Shown here one piece after another: positions 21,113-32,060 of a DNA stretch of 64,000 nucleotides (within the stretch, counting starts at the first letter, position 1; each line of letters starts with the position of its first letter). The notes under the pieces are model-generated. The model was not told the origin of the DNA, ran no database searches, and was given only the letters and a program-made list of their open reading frames with translations. Source of the DNA: Spiroplasma alleghenense (GTDB taxonomy: Bacteria > Bacillota_I > Bacilli_A > Mycoplasmatales > Mycoplasmataceae); NCBI RefSeq assembly GCF_003363775.1, contig NZ_CP031376.1, positions 1,272,078-1,336,077 of the forward strand, read 5' to 3'. Position numbers and translations under genes: made by a program.

Positions 21113-21230
21113 TTTACTTACTCTGATTTCCCCGGCTTTAAAAACTTATTTGCTTAAATAGGTTTATAGATAAATTACCACTAAATTATTAACTAAAAGG
21201 TATTTTTTTCTATAAGAAAGGAAATAAGTA

Positions 21231-23357
21231 ATGAGTGAGATAAATGAACTTTTAAAGCCAACAACAGTTGTCTTGAATTCTTTGGCTAAAAATAAAGATG
21301 AAGCCTTACAAGAATTAGCCCAACTTGGTTTTGAAAATAAAATTGTAAAGAATCAAGAAGATTTATATAAGGGTTTTATACTTCGCGAATCTGAGACTAG
21401 TACTGGTTTAGAAGATGGCTTTGCCATCCCCCATGCTCGTATCAAGGAAGTTAAAACTCCAACAATATTTTTTATTAAGTATTCAAAACCCTTGGAATGA
21501 GAAACTTTTGATAACAAACCTGTTAGTGTTGTTATCGGGTTAGCAATTCCTAAAAATAAATCAAGTGAAATTCATTTACAACTAATTAGTAAAATCGCCA
21601 CAAAATTATTAAATCAAAAAACAAGAGATAGTTTAAAAGCAGCCAATGATTTTGAAACTGTTCAAAATCTATTGTTTAGCCAGGACAGCGAACAAGAAGT
21701 TGTCCAAGATTTAAAACCAGATGGTTATTTAATTGCTTTAACTGGTTGTCCTGCAGGAGTAGCCCACACTTACATGAGTGCTAAATTAATTGAAGATTAT
21801 GCTAAAAGCAAAAACTGAGCAGTCAAGGTTGAAAAACAAGGAGCTAACGGGATTGAAGACAAGTTAACTGATGAAGATGTACAAAACGCCAATGTTATGT
21901 TAATAGCCGCTGATATTAATCCGGCAGAAATCGAGCGCTTCAAAGATTTACCGGTTCATAAAACCAGTGTCGCTGAACCACTTCATAAAATGGATGAAAT
22001 TTGAAAGAAATTAATGAAAGTCTCTCGAAAAGTTGAAAAACAGGAATTTCAAAGCAAGGAAAAAGTTGAAAAACAAAAGTTTGACTTTAAAACTAGTTTT
22101 AAAAGACAAAGTAAAGGTTTGAAAGATGCAGTATTAACTGGAATTTCTTATGTTGTACCAGTAATTGTTGCAGGAACAACCATTGTAGCTTTAATAACAA
22201 TTATTAAACAAATATTTGGTGCTGATGTAATTGCGCAAAATGCCAACTGATTAAATACCTTAGAAAGTACAGCAGGAGGAGCTTTAAGCATTTTATTAGC
22301 CCCAATTCTAGCGGGTTATATTGCTTATGCGATGGCTGATAAACCAGGATTGTTTCCAGGATTTCTTGGAGGACTTGCCTGTAATGCGGTAAGTTATACT
22401 AAATTAGTAAATGGCCAAGAAGTTACAGTAGTGGCAGGGTTAGGATTTCTTGGAGGTTTAATTGCTGGAATCATTGTGGGCTACATGATGATTGGGGCTA
22501 AGAAATGAATGGTTTCTAAAAAATTCCAAGGAGTATTGACATGATTTGTTTATCCGATTTTAGGATCATTAATAATTATGTGTTTAATTCTCTTTGCTTT
22601 AGGAACACCAATCGCAATGTTAGTGAGTTTAATCTTTGATGGTTTAACAAAGCTACAAGCAACCAGTTTTAGTTTTGTGGCAGGAATGCTAATTGGAATG
22701 CTGTGTGTCTTTGACTTGGGAGGTCCCTTTAATAAAGTGGCTTGAGCCTTTGGATTTGCTTCATTCACTGGAGCCTTTACTGATGGTCAATTAACCAATC
22801 CGAGTTTACTTACCCCATATGCTGCTTTTTGAGCGGCAGGAATCGGAACTGGATGAACAACTAGTTTAGTAGCTTTATTGGGAAGAAAAATTGTTAATGA
22901 ACAAGAAAAAGAAGCCGGTAAAATTGCTTGGGTTATGTCTTCATTAGGAATTACTGAGGGAAGTATTCCAATGATGTTATCCGATCCCTTTAGAGTAATT
23001 CCTGGATTTGTGGCTGGTGGAGCTGTATCAGGAGCTTTAAGCTATGCATTTAATTTAGGTTCAACAATAACTGGGGGGGGTTTTATTACCGTTGCTGGAA
23101 TACAATCAGTCACTGGAGCCATGGCAGTTTGATTAGCAATTATTACTTTCATAATAATTGCTTTAATTGGAACCGCAGTTTCAACTTCAATTATTCTTGG
23201 ATTAAAAGTGTTAAAAACCAAGCCCGAAACTGAAAAGAAAGTTCGTTACATGACTGCACTAATCTTTAGTTTCGGACTAATAAAATTATTTAAAAATAAA
23301 GAACCCTTAATTGAGGAATCTACAAGTGAAAGTAAGTCGATAAGAAATGAAGTATAA
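21231..23357 (+). CDS. PTS fructose-family transporter, EIIABC
   Basis: 708 residues in the order A-B-C. EIIA: GFAIPHAR with phosphorylated His68. EIIB: IALTGCPAGVAHTYMSA with Cys173. After a basic linker (KVEKQEFQSKEKVEKQKF) comes EIIC with about nine membrane spans (GISYVVPVIVAG, LAPILAGYIAYAM, GFLGGLACNAV, GFLGGLIAGIIVGYM, GFASFTGAFTDGQ, ITGGGFITVAG). The domain order and length match FruA-type permeases. It imports and phosphorylates a hexose or related sugar at the membrane using PEP. No fructose-1-phosphate kinase gene follows, so the substrate may not be fructose; a C-S lyase and RidA follow instead. TGA Trp codons are frequent. Confidence 0.9.
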
Positions 23358-24540
23358 TTTTGATTCAAAAATCAATCGTCAAGAAAATAAAGAAAGAAAA
23401 AATGATTTAAATTATCTCAAAGATAATTACCAATTAGATGATGTCAGTCAGGTAATTAATAGTTCAATTGCTGATTTAGACTTTCAAACTCCCGATGATA
23501 TTAGAAAAGCTATTATTCATCGAGCCAATCAATCAACTTATAGTTATACTTTTGTTCAAAAGGAGTTTAATAAAGCTATTCAAGACTGATATCAAAAATT
23601 ACACAATATCAAAATAAGCCAACATTGAATTAAGTCAGGTCACGGAACTGTTAATGCTTTATTTCAAATTGTCCAAGCTTTTACAAATAAAGGTGAAAAC
23701 GTTTTAATTCAAACCCCAATTTATGGACCATTTTTTAGAGCAATTAATCTTAGTGAAAGAAATGTCATTGAAAACAAATTGGTTTTCAAAAACCAAACTT
23801 ATGAAATAGATTTTAAGGATTTTGAAAATAAAATTATTGAAAATAACGTTAAGTTATTCTTGTTTTGTAATCCACACAACCCTGGAGGAGTTGTTTGAAG
23901 TCAAGAACAAGTTCAAGAAATTATTAGAATTTGTCAAAAGCATAAAGTGCTAATAGTATCAGATGAAGTTCACGGGGATTTAGTTTTAAATGATTTAACT
24001 CATCAATCTTTACTAAAATATAAAGTCACAAATAATAATTTCATTATTTGTAACTCTCCAAATAAAGCCTTCAATCTTGGAGGTCTTAAAGGCAGCTACT
24101 TAATCATTGCAGATGAAGAAATTAAGAGAAGGCTTGATCAACAATTTGAAAAAAATTCAACAACATCACCAAACATATTTTTTCAACCAGCTTTGATAAG
24201 CGCTTATAATAGCGTTCAAGTATTTAAATGATTAAAAGAGCTAAAAGAATATGTTTATGAAAATTATTTATTCTTGAAAAAAGAATTAAGTGTTCTTGAA
24301 AATGTAGAAGTCATGAAAATGCAGGCTTCGTATCTAGTTTGAATAAAATATGATAGTAACCTGTTGAGTTTTGAAACATTTAACAAATTATTAAAAGAAA
24401 ATAATTTAATAGTTGGCATGGGTGCAGAATTTGGTTCAGGCAATGACTGGTTTAGAATTAATATTGGATTAAGTCGCCAAAAACTACAAGAACTGACAAA
24501 CCGATTAGTAAATATTTTGAAAATAAAAAAGGAGAAATAA
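23347..24540 (+). CDS. PatB/MalY-type PLP-dependent C-S lyase or aminotransferase
   Basis: 397 residues, full length for fold-type I class II aminotransferases. Diagnostic pieces are IADLDFQTPDDIRKAI at the N-terminus (PatB/MalY hallmark), GHGTVNALFQIVQAFT, NPHNPGGVVW, the PLP Asp in VSDEVHGDLVL, the lysine in NSPNKAFNLGGLKGSY that would bind PLP, and the Arg in NDWFRINIGLS. Family members cleave cystathionine or cysteine and release an enamine. It overlaps the PTS gene by 11 nt, and RidA, which hydrolyses enamines, is next, so the pairing is biochemically sensible. Substrate is not proven. Confidence 0.85.
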
Positions 24541-24541
24541 A

Positions 24542-24916
24542 ATGAAAATTATAAAAACAAATACGGCACCAGAAGCCATTGGACCTTACTCTCAAGCTAT
24601 AGAAATTAAAGATTCAATTCTTTATACCTCAGGTCAGTTAGGTTTTAATTTAGGAACTTTTGATTTACCAAATTCAATTGAAGAACAAACCAAAAACGCA
24701 TTAAGTCACATTGATGGAATATTAAAAAGTTCAGGTTATGATAAAAGTAATGTTATTAAGGTTTTGATTCTACTAGCAGATATTAATGATTTTAATGTAG
24801 TTAACCAAATCTATGCTGACTACTTTAAAGAACACAAGCCAGCAAGGAGTGCTTTTCAAGTAGCCGCTTTGCCAAAAAATGGTTTAATAGAAATTGAAAT
24901 TATAGCAAGCAAATAA
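24542..24916 (+). CDS. ridA: RidA enamine/imine deaminase
   Basis: 124 residues, exactly the family size (YjgF/YER057c/UK114). IGPYSQAIEIKDSILYTSGQLG near the N-terminus, a central NALSHIDGILKSSGYDKSNVIKVLI, and the C-terminal PARSAFQVAALPKNGLIEIEIIA with the catalytic Arg are all present. It removes reactive 2-aminoacrylate-type enamines by hydrolysis. It starts 1 nt after the lyase stop and its ribosome site (AAAAGGAGAAA) is inside the lyase end, so it is translationally coupled to the enzyme that could make such enamines. Confidence 0.92.
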   Translation: MKIIKTNTAPEAIGPYSQAIEIKDSILYTSGQLGFNLGTFDLPNSIEEQTKNALSHIDGILKSSGYDKSNVIKVLILLADINDFNVVNQIYADYFKEHKPARSAFQVAALPKNGLIEIEIIASK

Positions 24917-24948
24917 TAAAAGGAGTTTTGAAAACTCCTTTTATTATT
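24912..24948. terminator. Terminator of the PTS/lyase/ridA operon
   Basis: Perfect 18-bp stem (24912-24929 with 24931-24948) centred on G; starts within the ridA stop region and ends in T-rich sequence. Confidence 0.75.
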
Positions 24949-25010
24949 TAAATTAAAAATGGTTACAATAATTTTAATATGGTATTTTATAATGGAAGGG
25001 ATTAGGTAAA

Positions 25011-25391
25011 ATGAAAATTTTGATGTCAATACATAACGAGCATATTAATAATATCAAAAGTGGTAATAAAAAATTTGAATTCAGAAAGGTTGAGGCCAAG
25101 CAGTTTAACGATAAAGAAATTTTTATGTATGCAACTGCACCAATTTCAAAAGTTGTCGGGGTCGCAATAATTAAAAAGGTTCATGTGGATACCCCAAAAA
25201 ATATATGGGAATTTACAAAAAATTTTTCTGGAATAGACAGTAGTTTTTACTACAGTTATTATGATAAAAAAGAAAAAGCGGTTGCTTATGAAATTGAGGA
25301 ATATATAGAATTTGACAGACCTAAGGATTTATTAGAATTTGGACTTTCGTGTCCACCACAATCATTTGCGTATATTAAAAATAATTTTTAA
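25011..25391 (+). CDS. ASCH/PUA-like domain protein (COG4933-like)
   Basis: 126 residues. Pattern: SIHNEHINNIKSGNKKFEFRK near the N-terminus (the ASCH GxKxxExR strand), then IFMYATAPISKVVGVAIIKKV, NIWEFTKNFSGIDSSFYYSYY, and a C-terminal LLEFGLSCPPQSFAYIK. This matches the small stand-alone ASCH proteins annotated as predicted transcriptional regulators; the fold binds RNA in characterised members. Role in the cell is unknown. It is monocistronic between two terminators. Confidence 0.7.
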   Translation: MKILMSIHNEHINNIKSGNKKFEFRKVEAKQFNDKEIFMYATAPISKVVGVAIIKKVHVDTPKNIWEFTKNFSGIDSSFYYSYYDKKEKAVAYEIEEYIEFDRPKDLLEFGLSCPPQSFAYIKNNF

Positions 25392-25454
25392 CAAAGTTAT
25401 CAAAGCGGATGAAATAATAATTAAAAACGGTTTTATGAGATTGGTTTCTAAATC

Positions 25455-25486
25455 AAAAAATGTTTTACTTTCGTAAAACATTTTTT
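25455..25486. terminator. Bidirectional terminator between convergent genes
   Basis: AAAAAATGTTTTAC/GTAAAACATTTTTT with loop TTTC. It serves the ASCH gene and scrK, whose stop overlaps its right end. Same core as 20207-20254. Confidence 0.8.
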
Positions 25487-26390
25487 ATTCACCCAAATGA
25501 TTTAAAAAAGTTAAAGCCCCTTGATGTTTAACGGCTTGGCAAGCAAATTGATTTGCCACTCTAACAATTTCGTTAAAGTCTAATTTTTCTCAATTTTGGC
25601 TTTTGTTTAATTGATTTAGCATCATTGCAGCGAAAGCATCTCCAGCACCGGTTGTGTCAACCGCCTTAACTGAAGTTGATTCAATATTTTTCAATTGATT
25701 CTTGTAAATATATTTTGTGCCTTTTTCACCAAGAGTTACACAAATTAAGGCTTTAGGATTTAATTTATTTGCATTAATTAATTTAGCATTTAAATCGTCA
25801 CCCTCAAATAGCATATCTAATTCTTCTTCACTGAATTTAACAAAATCTGCAACTTTAAAAAAGTTCAAGGCTTTAGTTTCAAATTCTGTCTCTTTACCGT
25901 TTCATAACTTATCACGGAAGTTGGGGTCAAAAGATATTTTTAAGTTCTTTTCAAGGCTTCATTTCAATAAATTCTGATAAGCTTTAAATAGTTCACCTTC
26001 CATCAATCCTGTGGCGCTTCCAAAATGTACTAAATTAACTTTGCTAAATTTTTCATCAAAATTAGTTGGTTCTAAATATTGATCAGCTCCACTTATAAAT
26101 TCAAAATTTCTTTCTCCATTTTTATCTAAACTAACCAAGGCTTGGGTAGTTTTTTGAGAATTCAATATTTGCACAAAATCATTTTCAACTTTATGCAATT
26201 CTAAATTGTCTAAAATTATTTTTCCATAATCATCATCTCCAATTGCTCCATAAAAATATACTTCACTTTCCAACCGACCTAAGCTGCAAGCCACATTAAA
26301 AGGAGCTCCTCCAGGATTTACTTTATAAGAATCATTGACTTGGTAAATATCTACTAAAGCTTCTCCAATACATAATATTTTATTTGCCAT
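25485..26390 (-). CDS. scrK: Fructokinase (PfkB family)
   Basis: 301 residues. PfkB signatures: CIGEALVDIY at the N-terminus, NPGGAPFNVACSLGRL, the substrate-lid region GDDDYGKIILDNL, and the C-terminal VDTTGAGDAFAAMMLNQL with catalytic Asp. It phosphorylates fructose released by ScrB to fructose 6-phosphate. It starts 0 nt after the ScrB stop (TAAATG), is the last gene of the sucrose operon, and overlaps its terminator. Two Trp are TGA. Ribokinase-like specificity is the alternative, but the operon context favours fructose. Confidence 0.88.
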
Positions 26391-27836
26391 TTATTTAATC
26401 TCCTGATTCTTTCATACTATATTTTGGTAATCGATTTCATAACCCTTTAATTGATAGAACACTGGATTTAAGTTTTTAAATTTAACAAATTCGTGATTCA
26501 TTAAATAAAACCTTAAACTTATGACATTCTCTCCATTATTGATAAATGCTTCAATTGAGCTGCGATCAACTAGTAATTGCATTGAACTAATTTTTTGTTT
26601 TAAAATAATTTTGTTTGGTAAGCTCTCTTCATCGGTTTTGGTACATCGACTTCGATCGATTTTTAAAACTTGGTTTTGATATTGAAAAATTATTTTTTCT
26701 TCATTTGAATTTAAAATTTCAAATTCAAAATCTTGATTATTATTTTCAAACAACATCTCCAATAAACCGTTTTGATATTCAACTTGATTATCAAAAGACT
26801 TCAAAGGAGCAATTCTTAATTTTTTTATTTCTTCAACTGGGGTTTGAATTATTTTATTATCTTTTAATTTTAATTCTCTAACAATTGTTAAGTTGTTTGA
26901 CCACATATTTTCATAAGTAATTTTTTGTTCTGAAGACGAATTACCATTTCAACCAATCAAAAGATTTCTATCACTATTGTTAAAAACTTGGGGTGCATAA
27001 AAATCATAGCCCCCATCTAGTTCTTGTCAGTTGGTGATTCCTTTAAATTTTTTATAATCCTTGTCAAAATCTCCAATTTGGTAGTAAACTTTATGCGAGC
27101 CATCTTTAAAGGAAATATTGCGTTCAGGAGAAACCATCAAAACTTTTTTATCACCAATACTAAAAAAGTTGGGACATTCTATCATATAGTTATCAAAAAT
27201 ATCTAGTTTAATGATATTTTTAAATTCAAATGGTTGTTCCAATGAATTTGTTTCATGAATAGCGATTACACCTTCTTCTAAAAGATTTTGGGCCCCATTA
27301 ATCATATAAAATTTATTATCATTGTTATTATAGTGAATTACTGGATCACGGAAATGACCGGTGAATTTTTTTTCATCAGTTTTAAATAAGACTTTTTTAA
27401 TACCTATTTGTTTTTCAAAATCAAACTCGGCTTGAATAGTGTAACTACTACGAGTATTATTTTCTAAATATTTAATATTACCAGTATAATAAAATCTTAA
27501 TTTATTATCTCAAACAAACGCACTTCCAGAAAACACCCCAAAAGCATCTTCTTTAATACTTGGAGTTAAAACAATTCCGTGATACTTGTAATTGATAAAA
27601 TCTCTGGTAGTATAAAGACTTCAAGATTTATTTTGGTGTTCAGGTGAAAATGGACAATTTTGCATGAAGATATAATAAACGCCTTGGAAGTATACTAAAC
27701 CATTTGGATCGTTAACTAGTCCAGAAAAGCCTGATAAATGGAATTGATTATTATACCAATCATAAATCTTTAATTTGTGATATTTTTCAAAATCAGTTAA
27801 ATCCTTATTTGATATTTTTTTGTACTTATCTGACAT
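26391..27836 (-). CDS. scrB: Sucrose-6-phosphate hydrolase (GH32)
   Basis: 481 residues, full length for GH32. NDPNG at residues 42-46 holds the nucleophile Asp43; HFRDP supplies the transition-state Asp; MIECPNFF contains the acid/base Glu; a C-terminal beta-sandwich ends with LLVDRSSIEAFINNGE. It cuts sucrose 6-phosphate brought in by the PTS into glucose 6-phosphate and fructose, in the cytoplasm. The ATG is preceded by AAAGGAGTGCCAA, which overlaps the regulator's stop. Several TGA Trp codons break the frame under the standard code. Confidence 0.92.
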
Positions 27837-27847
27837 TTGGCACTCCT

Positions 27848-28543
27848 TTACTTACGTCATTCAATAAATTCTCATTTAAAGAATTCGGGTTGATAAAAAC
27901 TTTCACGATATTCAATTTGCTCATTATACAAATCAAAAACCTTACCTTGATCAACAATGGCTTGATTGGTTTTATTATCGTTAAATCATTCACTGATTTT
28001 TAAATCATCAGTTTCTTTTTGAAAGTAGATTTTTTTGATAGCGTGACTGACCTTGGTTTTAGAATGGTTCTTCATAAAATTCATTAAGCCATTCTGTTTT
28101 AAAATTTCAAAATTGAAGTTTGCAAAAAATTTAGCATTCAATCAAGAGATTTGGAAAATAAAATCAATATCTTTTAAAAACCTTTTGACCTCAACTCGAT
28201 AAACCTTGCTCCCACAAATGAATCCGGTTCGCTTTTCTAAATTTTTATCAATCGTTATTAGCTCCGCTTTTAAATATTCACTTTTAGCATCAGGAAACAT
28301 TTCACTAAAAGAAAACAAGATGTTATTTCTTGTTTTCTCACAAACTATAAAACCTTTTCCTTGATGCGCTTCAACTATATTTAAACTAACAAGTTTATCA
28401 AAAGCAATTCGAATTGGTTGATCACTGTATTTAAAACGAGTTTTTAATCGATTCTGACTGGGTAGAGCCTCTCCTGCTTTAACCTGATCGGTTTTGATTA
28501 ATTCTAATAAGTAGTCAAATACTATCTTTCATTTCTTTTCCAT
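27848..28543 (-). CDS. GntR-family regulator of the sucrose operon
   Basis: 231 residues. N-terminal GntR winged helix: VFDYLLELIKTDQVKAGEALPSQNRL, a recognition region around RFKYSDQPIRIAFDKLVSL, then the wing IVEAHQGKGFIV. The C-terminal part resembles a UTRA ligand-binding domain (GSKVYRVEVKRFLKDIDFIFQISWL) that would sense a phosphorylated sugar. It lies inside the sucrose operon, between scrA and scrB, so it is probably autoregulatory. A palindrome upstream of scrA is a candidate target. Only TGA Trp codons occur. Confidence 0.82.
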
Positions 28544-28601
28544 TATATTTATCCTTTAATAAAATTATACTAAAAAATAATGTGATAAATTGGTATTAAA
28601 A

Positions 28602-30290
28602 TTATTGTTGAGTCTGAACTTTTAACTCATCTCCGTTAAAACTTACTAATGCATTTTTTCCTCATTTTGTATTTAACAACAAGAATGAGAATCCCGCAGT
28701 TGCACCCATCGAAATCAACATGGCAATTGTTACATGAATTCCCGGAGCTAAACTTGAGAAGGTCGCTGGAATATCATTTGCTGCAAAGTATTTTAGAGCT
28801 TCTGTGTTTGTTCAATCAAATTGCACCAATCCAATTCAACTAGCACTTCCCAAGCTATTGGCCACTGTGTGGGTCATCCCTAATCAATAACCCCCACAAG
28901 CAGATCCAGCAATTGCTGCTACTAAAAGCGGTTTAATCTGCAAGTTAACTCCAAACATCGCAGGTTCGGTTATTCCTAAGTGGGCTCCAAAAACCGCTGA
29001 AGCTGCAGTTGATTTTTGTTGTTTGTTTTTTATGTAGAAAATGGCAATTAAACATGCTGTTCCTTGTGCAATATTTGATACACAAGCCACTGGTGTAATA
29101 AATGAAAAGCTGTGTCCATATTGTAATTTGCTATCCATTAACAATTGAGCTTCGATTGGCAAAAATCCTTGGTGTAATCCCGTAATAACCAATAATGGGT
29201 ATACCCCAGCAAATATCATACCCCCAAATCCAATTCCGTAGTAGTTGGTGTATTTGTATACCGCTGTGATTCCTATCGCAAGTCCTTTTCCGATGATTTG
29301 TCCCAAAGGACCAATTAATCAAAATGCTATTCAAGTTGAAAATAATACGGTTACTAGTGGCACAACAATTATAGCAATTGCTTCTGGGGTAATTTTTCTT
29401 AATCCTTTTTCTAGATTAACTGAAAGGATTAAAACTAATAACACCGGAATAATTTGAGCTTGGTATCCAATTAGTTTAATTTCAAAGAAATTATTGGCAA
29501 CTCCAGAGAAAATTGTGAAGTAATAGCCAACAATTTCTTTTGGTTCTAGACCATTATTGGTTAAATTATTATTTGATAATCATTGATCAAAAGCATTTTT
29601 AACTTCTGCATCAATAACGCTTTGCGGAGTTCCTAATTCAAACCCCAACATGACCGGCGCCCCATTTGAATACGAATTTAGTAGGGCTGGAGCAATTAAT
29701 ATCATCCCCATACTCATTCCGATAAATGGATTTCCCCCTCATTTTTTGGCAGCTGTATATCCTACAAAAGCAGGCAAACTACCAAGAATCGCTCCTCCAA
29801 TAATATCTAATATTTGCAAGAAGCCGTTATTAACATCTAAGAACTGAGCAAATAAAGATTTAAATGCTAAAGACATTCCCCCAATGATGAATATTGGAAT
29901 TAATGGAACAAAAATAGCAGCAAAGGAATTTAACCCTTTTTTAGTAATTTGCAAGCAATTTGATTGTCAACTTATCTCTTTATTTCACAACTTGGTCTTT
30001 CCTGCAACGTTTAAGTCAGAACCCACAGCGCTAACCCCGGCAATGTTTTGGTAACCTTTATATATTTTATCAACGGTTCCGGCACCAATTATCAATTGGT
30101 GCTGGTTGTCTTGTTTGTTATAGCCTTTAACATAAGTAATCTTTTTTAAATTTTCAAGATTAGCTAAGTTATCATCTTTCATAACAAAACGTAGTCGTGT
30201 TGCACAATGGAACATTTCAACAATATTTTCAAATCCACCAATATTATCAACGATTTCTTGAGCAACTAAATTTCAGTCTAGTTTCTTCAT
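28602..30290 (-). CDS. scrA: PTS sucrose-type transporter, EIIBC
   Basis: 562 residues. EIIB domain first, with FHCATRLRF and phosphorylated Cys29, then AGTVDKIYKGYQNI; the EIIC domain begins near residue 115 with FVPLIPIFIIGG and has about ten spans, including LPAFVGYTAAKKWGGNPFIG, VYPLLVITGLHQGF and HLGITEPAMFGVNL. This is the glucose/sucrose superfamily of the PTS with no EIIA, which must be supplied in trans. With scrB and scrK downstream, sucrose is the likely substrate; trehalose is the alternative. The ATG follows GGAGGAGGTCAA. First gene of the operon. Confidence 0.88.
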
Positions 30291-30338
30291 TTGACCTCCT
30301 CCTATTAATATTCTAATTTTAAATTATATTTTTTAGGC

Positions 30339-30354
30339 ACTTATAGTTATAAGT
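30339..30354. promoter_or_regulatory. Palindrome upstream of scrA
   Basis: ACTTATA-GT-TATAAGT, 7-bp arms. A minus-strand TATAAT (30323-30328) lies just downstream, so the palindrome covers the -35 zone; a plausible operator for the GntR protein. Confidence 0.5.
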
Positions 30355-30460
30355 TATATTTTTTGATTATCAGATGGGGGTAGATATTTTTTTAAAGATA
30401 AAGTTTTTATTTTGAATTTACATAATCAAGGGTATAATAATTTTAATAAGGAATTTTATA

Positions 30461-31450
30461 ATGAAACCAAATTACGAGGAATTAAGAAAAACACTCAGCG
30501 AAGATTTAAAAAATATATTTATTGGGGAAAATAAGAAAATTAAGAAACCTAAATTTTGATTAGCTAATATAGGCGCAATTTTACTTGCTCCATCATTTGG
30601 AATTTTGGGAGCGGCAGCCATTTTTGCAATTCAAGGAGACTTTTCTGAGTTTTTTTTAGAACCAGCTTACTTATATATTCCAGCTTTAACATTCATACTA
30701 GGTTTGGGAATTGTGATTTTTTACATAATAAAATGGCCTATTTTTGTAAAGAAAATGAGAAATTTAATTCCATTAGATAGATATTATCTGATGGCTTTAA
30801 ATGCTAAAACAAATGAGAAAATATTATCTTGTTCGATTGATAAAGAAAAATACCCGAGCGCCTACAGATTAAGGAACTGCCTAGGTGTAGAAAAAATTAA
30901 TAATATTTGAAAAAGCGGATTATTTTTAAATATTGAGACAGAAAAACACAAAATTTCATTTGGTTTCGAATTTTATGTAGATATGGGCAAGATGAAAGGT
31001 AGGCATTATTTGAATTATTTACAGGTTACTTCAACTGAAAATTTTGTTGAAAATGACTTAATTTTTTATACAAAAAAACACAATTATAGTGATGCAAGCT
31101 TATCTGAAATTAATTTGGAATCTAAAGAATTTAATGATGAATTTAATTTATATGGTTTAGATCAGATTGAGGCTAGAAAAATAATGAATCCCAAGGTTAT
31201 GAAAAAAATCTTAGATTATTTTAAAAACTCAGAGCAAGCTTTACCTTTATTGGTGGTTTTTAAAAAAACAGATATTTACATGCGTCTCAAAACTTTTAAA
31301 AGCGAACATTCAGAATTAATAAAAATGGCAGACTTTAAATTTAGCAATAATTTAACACAACTTGAATCAAATATTTTTGATAAAGTTATTAGTGAAGTTG
31401 AAGATTTAAATAGCGTTCTTGATTTTCTAAGAATTTCAGATTTCATTTAG
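30461..31450 (+). CDS. DUF3137-family membrane protein
   Basis: 329 residues. A charged N-terminus (YEELRKTLSEDLKNIF) precedes two membrane segments (about residues 30-55 and 68-90), then a soluble domain with LESKEFNDEFNLYGLDQIEARKIMNPKVMKKILDY, the conserved pattern of DUF3137 proteins. One TGA Trp sits in IWKSGLF. A paralogue with the same layout is at 36197-37177. Function is unknown in the family. Confidence 0.75.
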
Positions 31451-31585
31451 TTTTTAAATCAAAACATAGGAAACTTTTTTTCTATTTTTTCATAAAAAAC
31501 GGAATTTTTATTGATTTCTTTATAAAAAACCTTTACTATAATCTTATGCTGTAATATTACAGTTATAGAAAAAAGAGGAATTATT

Positions 31586-31912
31586 TTGACAGCAGCAGGA
31601 TTTTGAAGACGTTTAGCAGCAACGCTAATTGAAATGCTTCTAGTAGCAGTAACTTTTGGGATTTACTTTATTTTTAAAATTATTTGATTCTGTAAAGGAC
31701 AACCAAACTTAGGAATGAGAACATTAGGATTAGGTTATGAACCAGGAAAAGGAAAAATGCTAATGCTTTTCTTATTCATGTTCATTGTTACTCCATTAAT
31801 GTATGGGGCATCATTTGGAATTGTTTGAATTATTGATATTGTAAGAATTTGTATGAAAAAAGGTACTTTTGCTGAAGCATGAGCACAAAACTTCATCGTT
31901 AAAACTTCTTAA
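31586..31912 (+). CDS. RDD-family small membrane protein
   Basis: 108 residues with a TTG start, preceded by AGAGGAATTAT. Sequence begins LTAAGFWRRLAATLIEMLLVAVTFGIYFIF; Arg-Arg before the first span and the following segments (CKGQPNLGMRTLGLGY, then TPLMYGASFGIVWIIDIVRIC) fit the RDD family, usually three spans, here shortened to about two or three. Family members are linked to cation homeostasis in some bacteria, but the function here is unknown. No ATG gives the same N-terminus, so TTG is the best choice. Confidence 0.65.
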
Positions 31913-31935
31913 TTAAAAGAAATAATTAAATATTG

Positions 31936-31961
31936 AAAAAGCCACTTTAAAGTGGCTTTTT
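31936..31961 (+). terminator. Terminator of the RDD gene
   Basis: AAAAAGCCACTTT/AAAGTGGCTTTTT, perfect inverted repeat with no separate loop sequence, followed by TTT. Confidence 0.85.
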
Positions 31962-32060
31962 TGCTTTTATAAAAGAGGGAATATGATAATCACCTATCAC
32001 TAATTTCATAAATAGTAAAAACAAAGACATAAGTCTTATTGAAAAATTTAAGTAAAGTTA

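Noticed and set aside
26391..30290. Trehalose rather than sucrose operon
   Set aside because: The hydrolase is a GH32 enzyme with NDPNG, RDP and EC motifs and a fructokinase follows; a trehalose operon would carry a GH13 phosphotrehalase.
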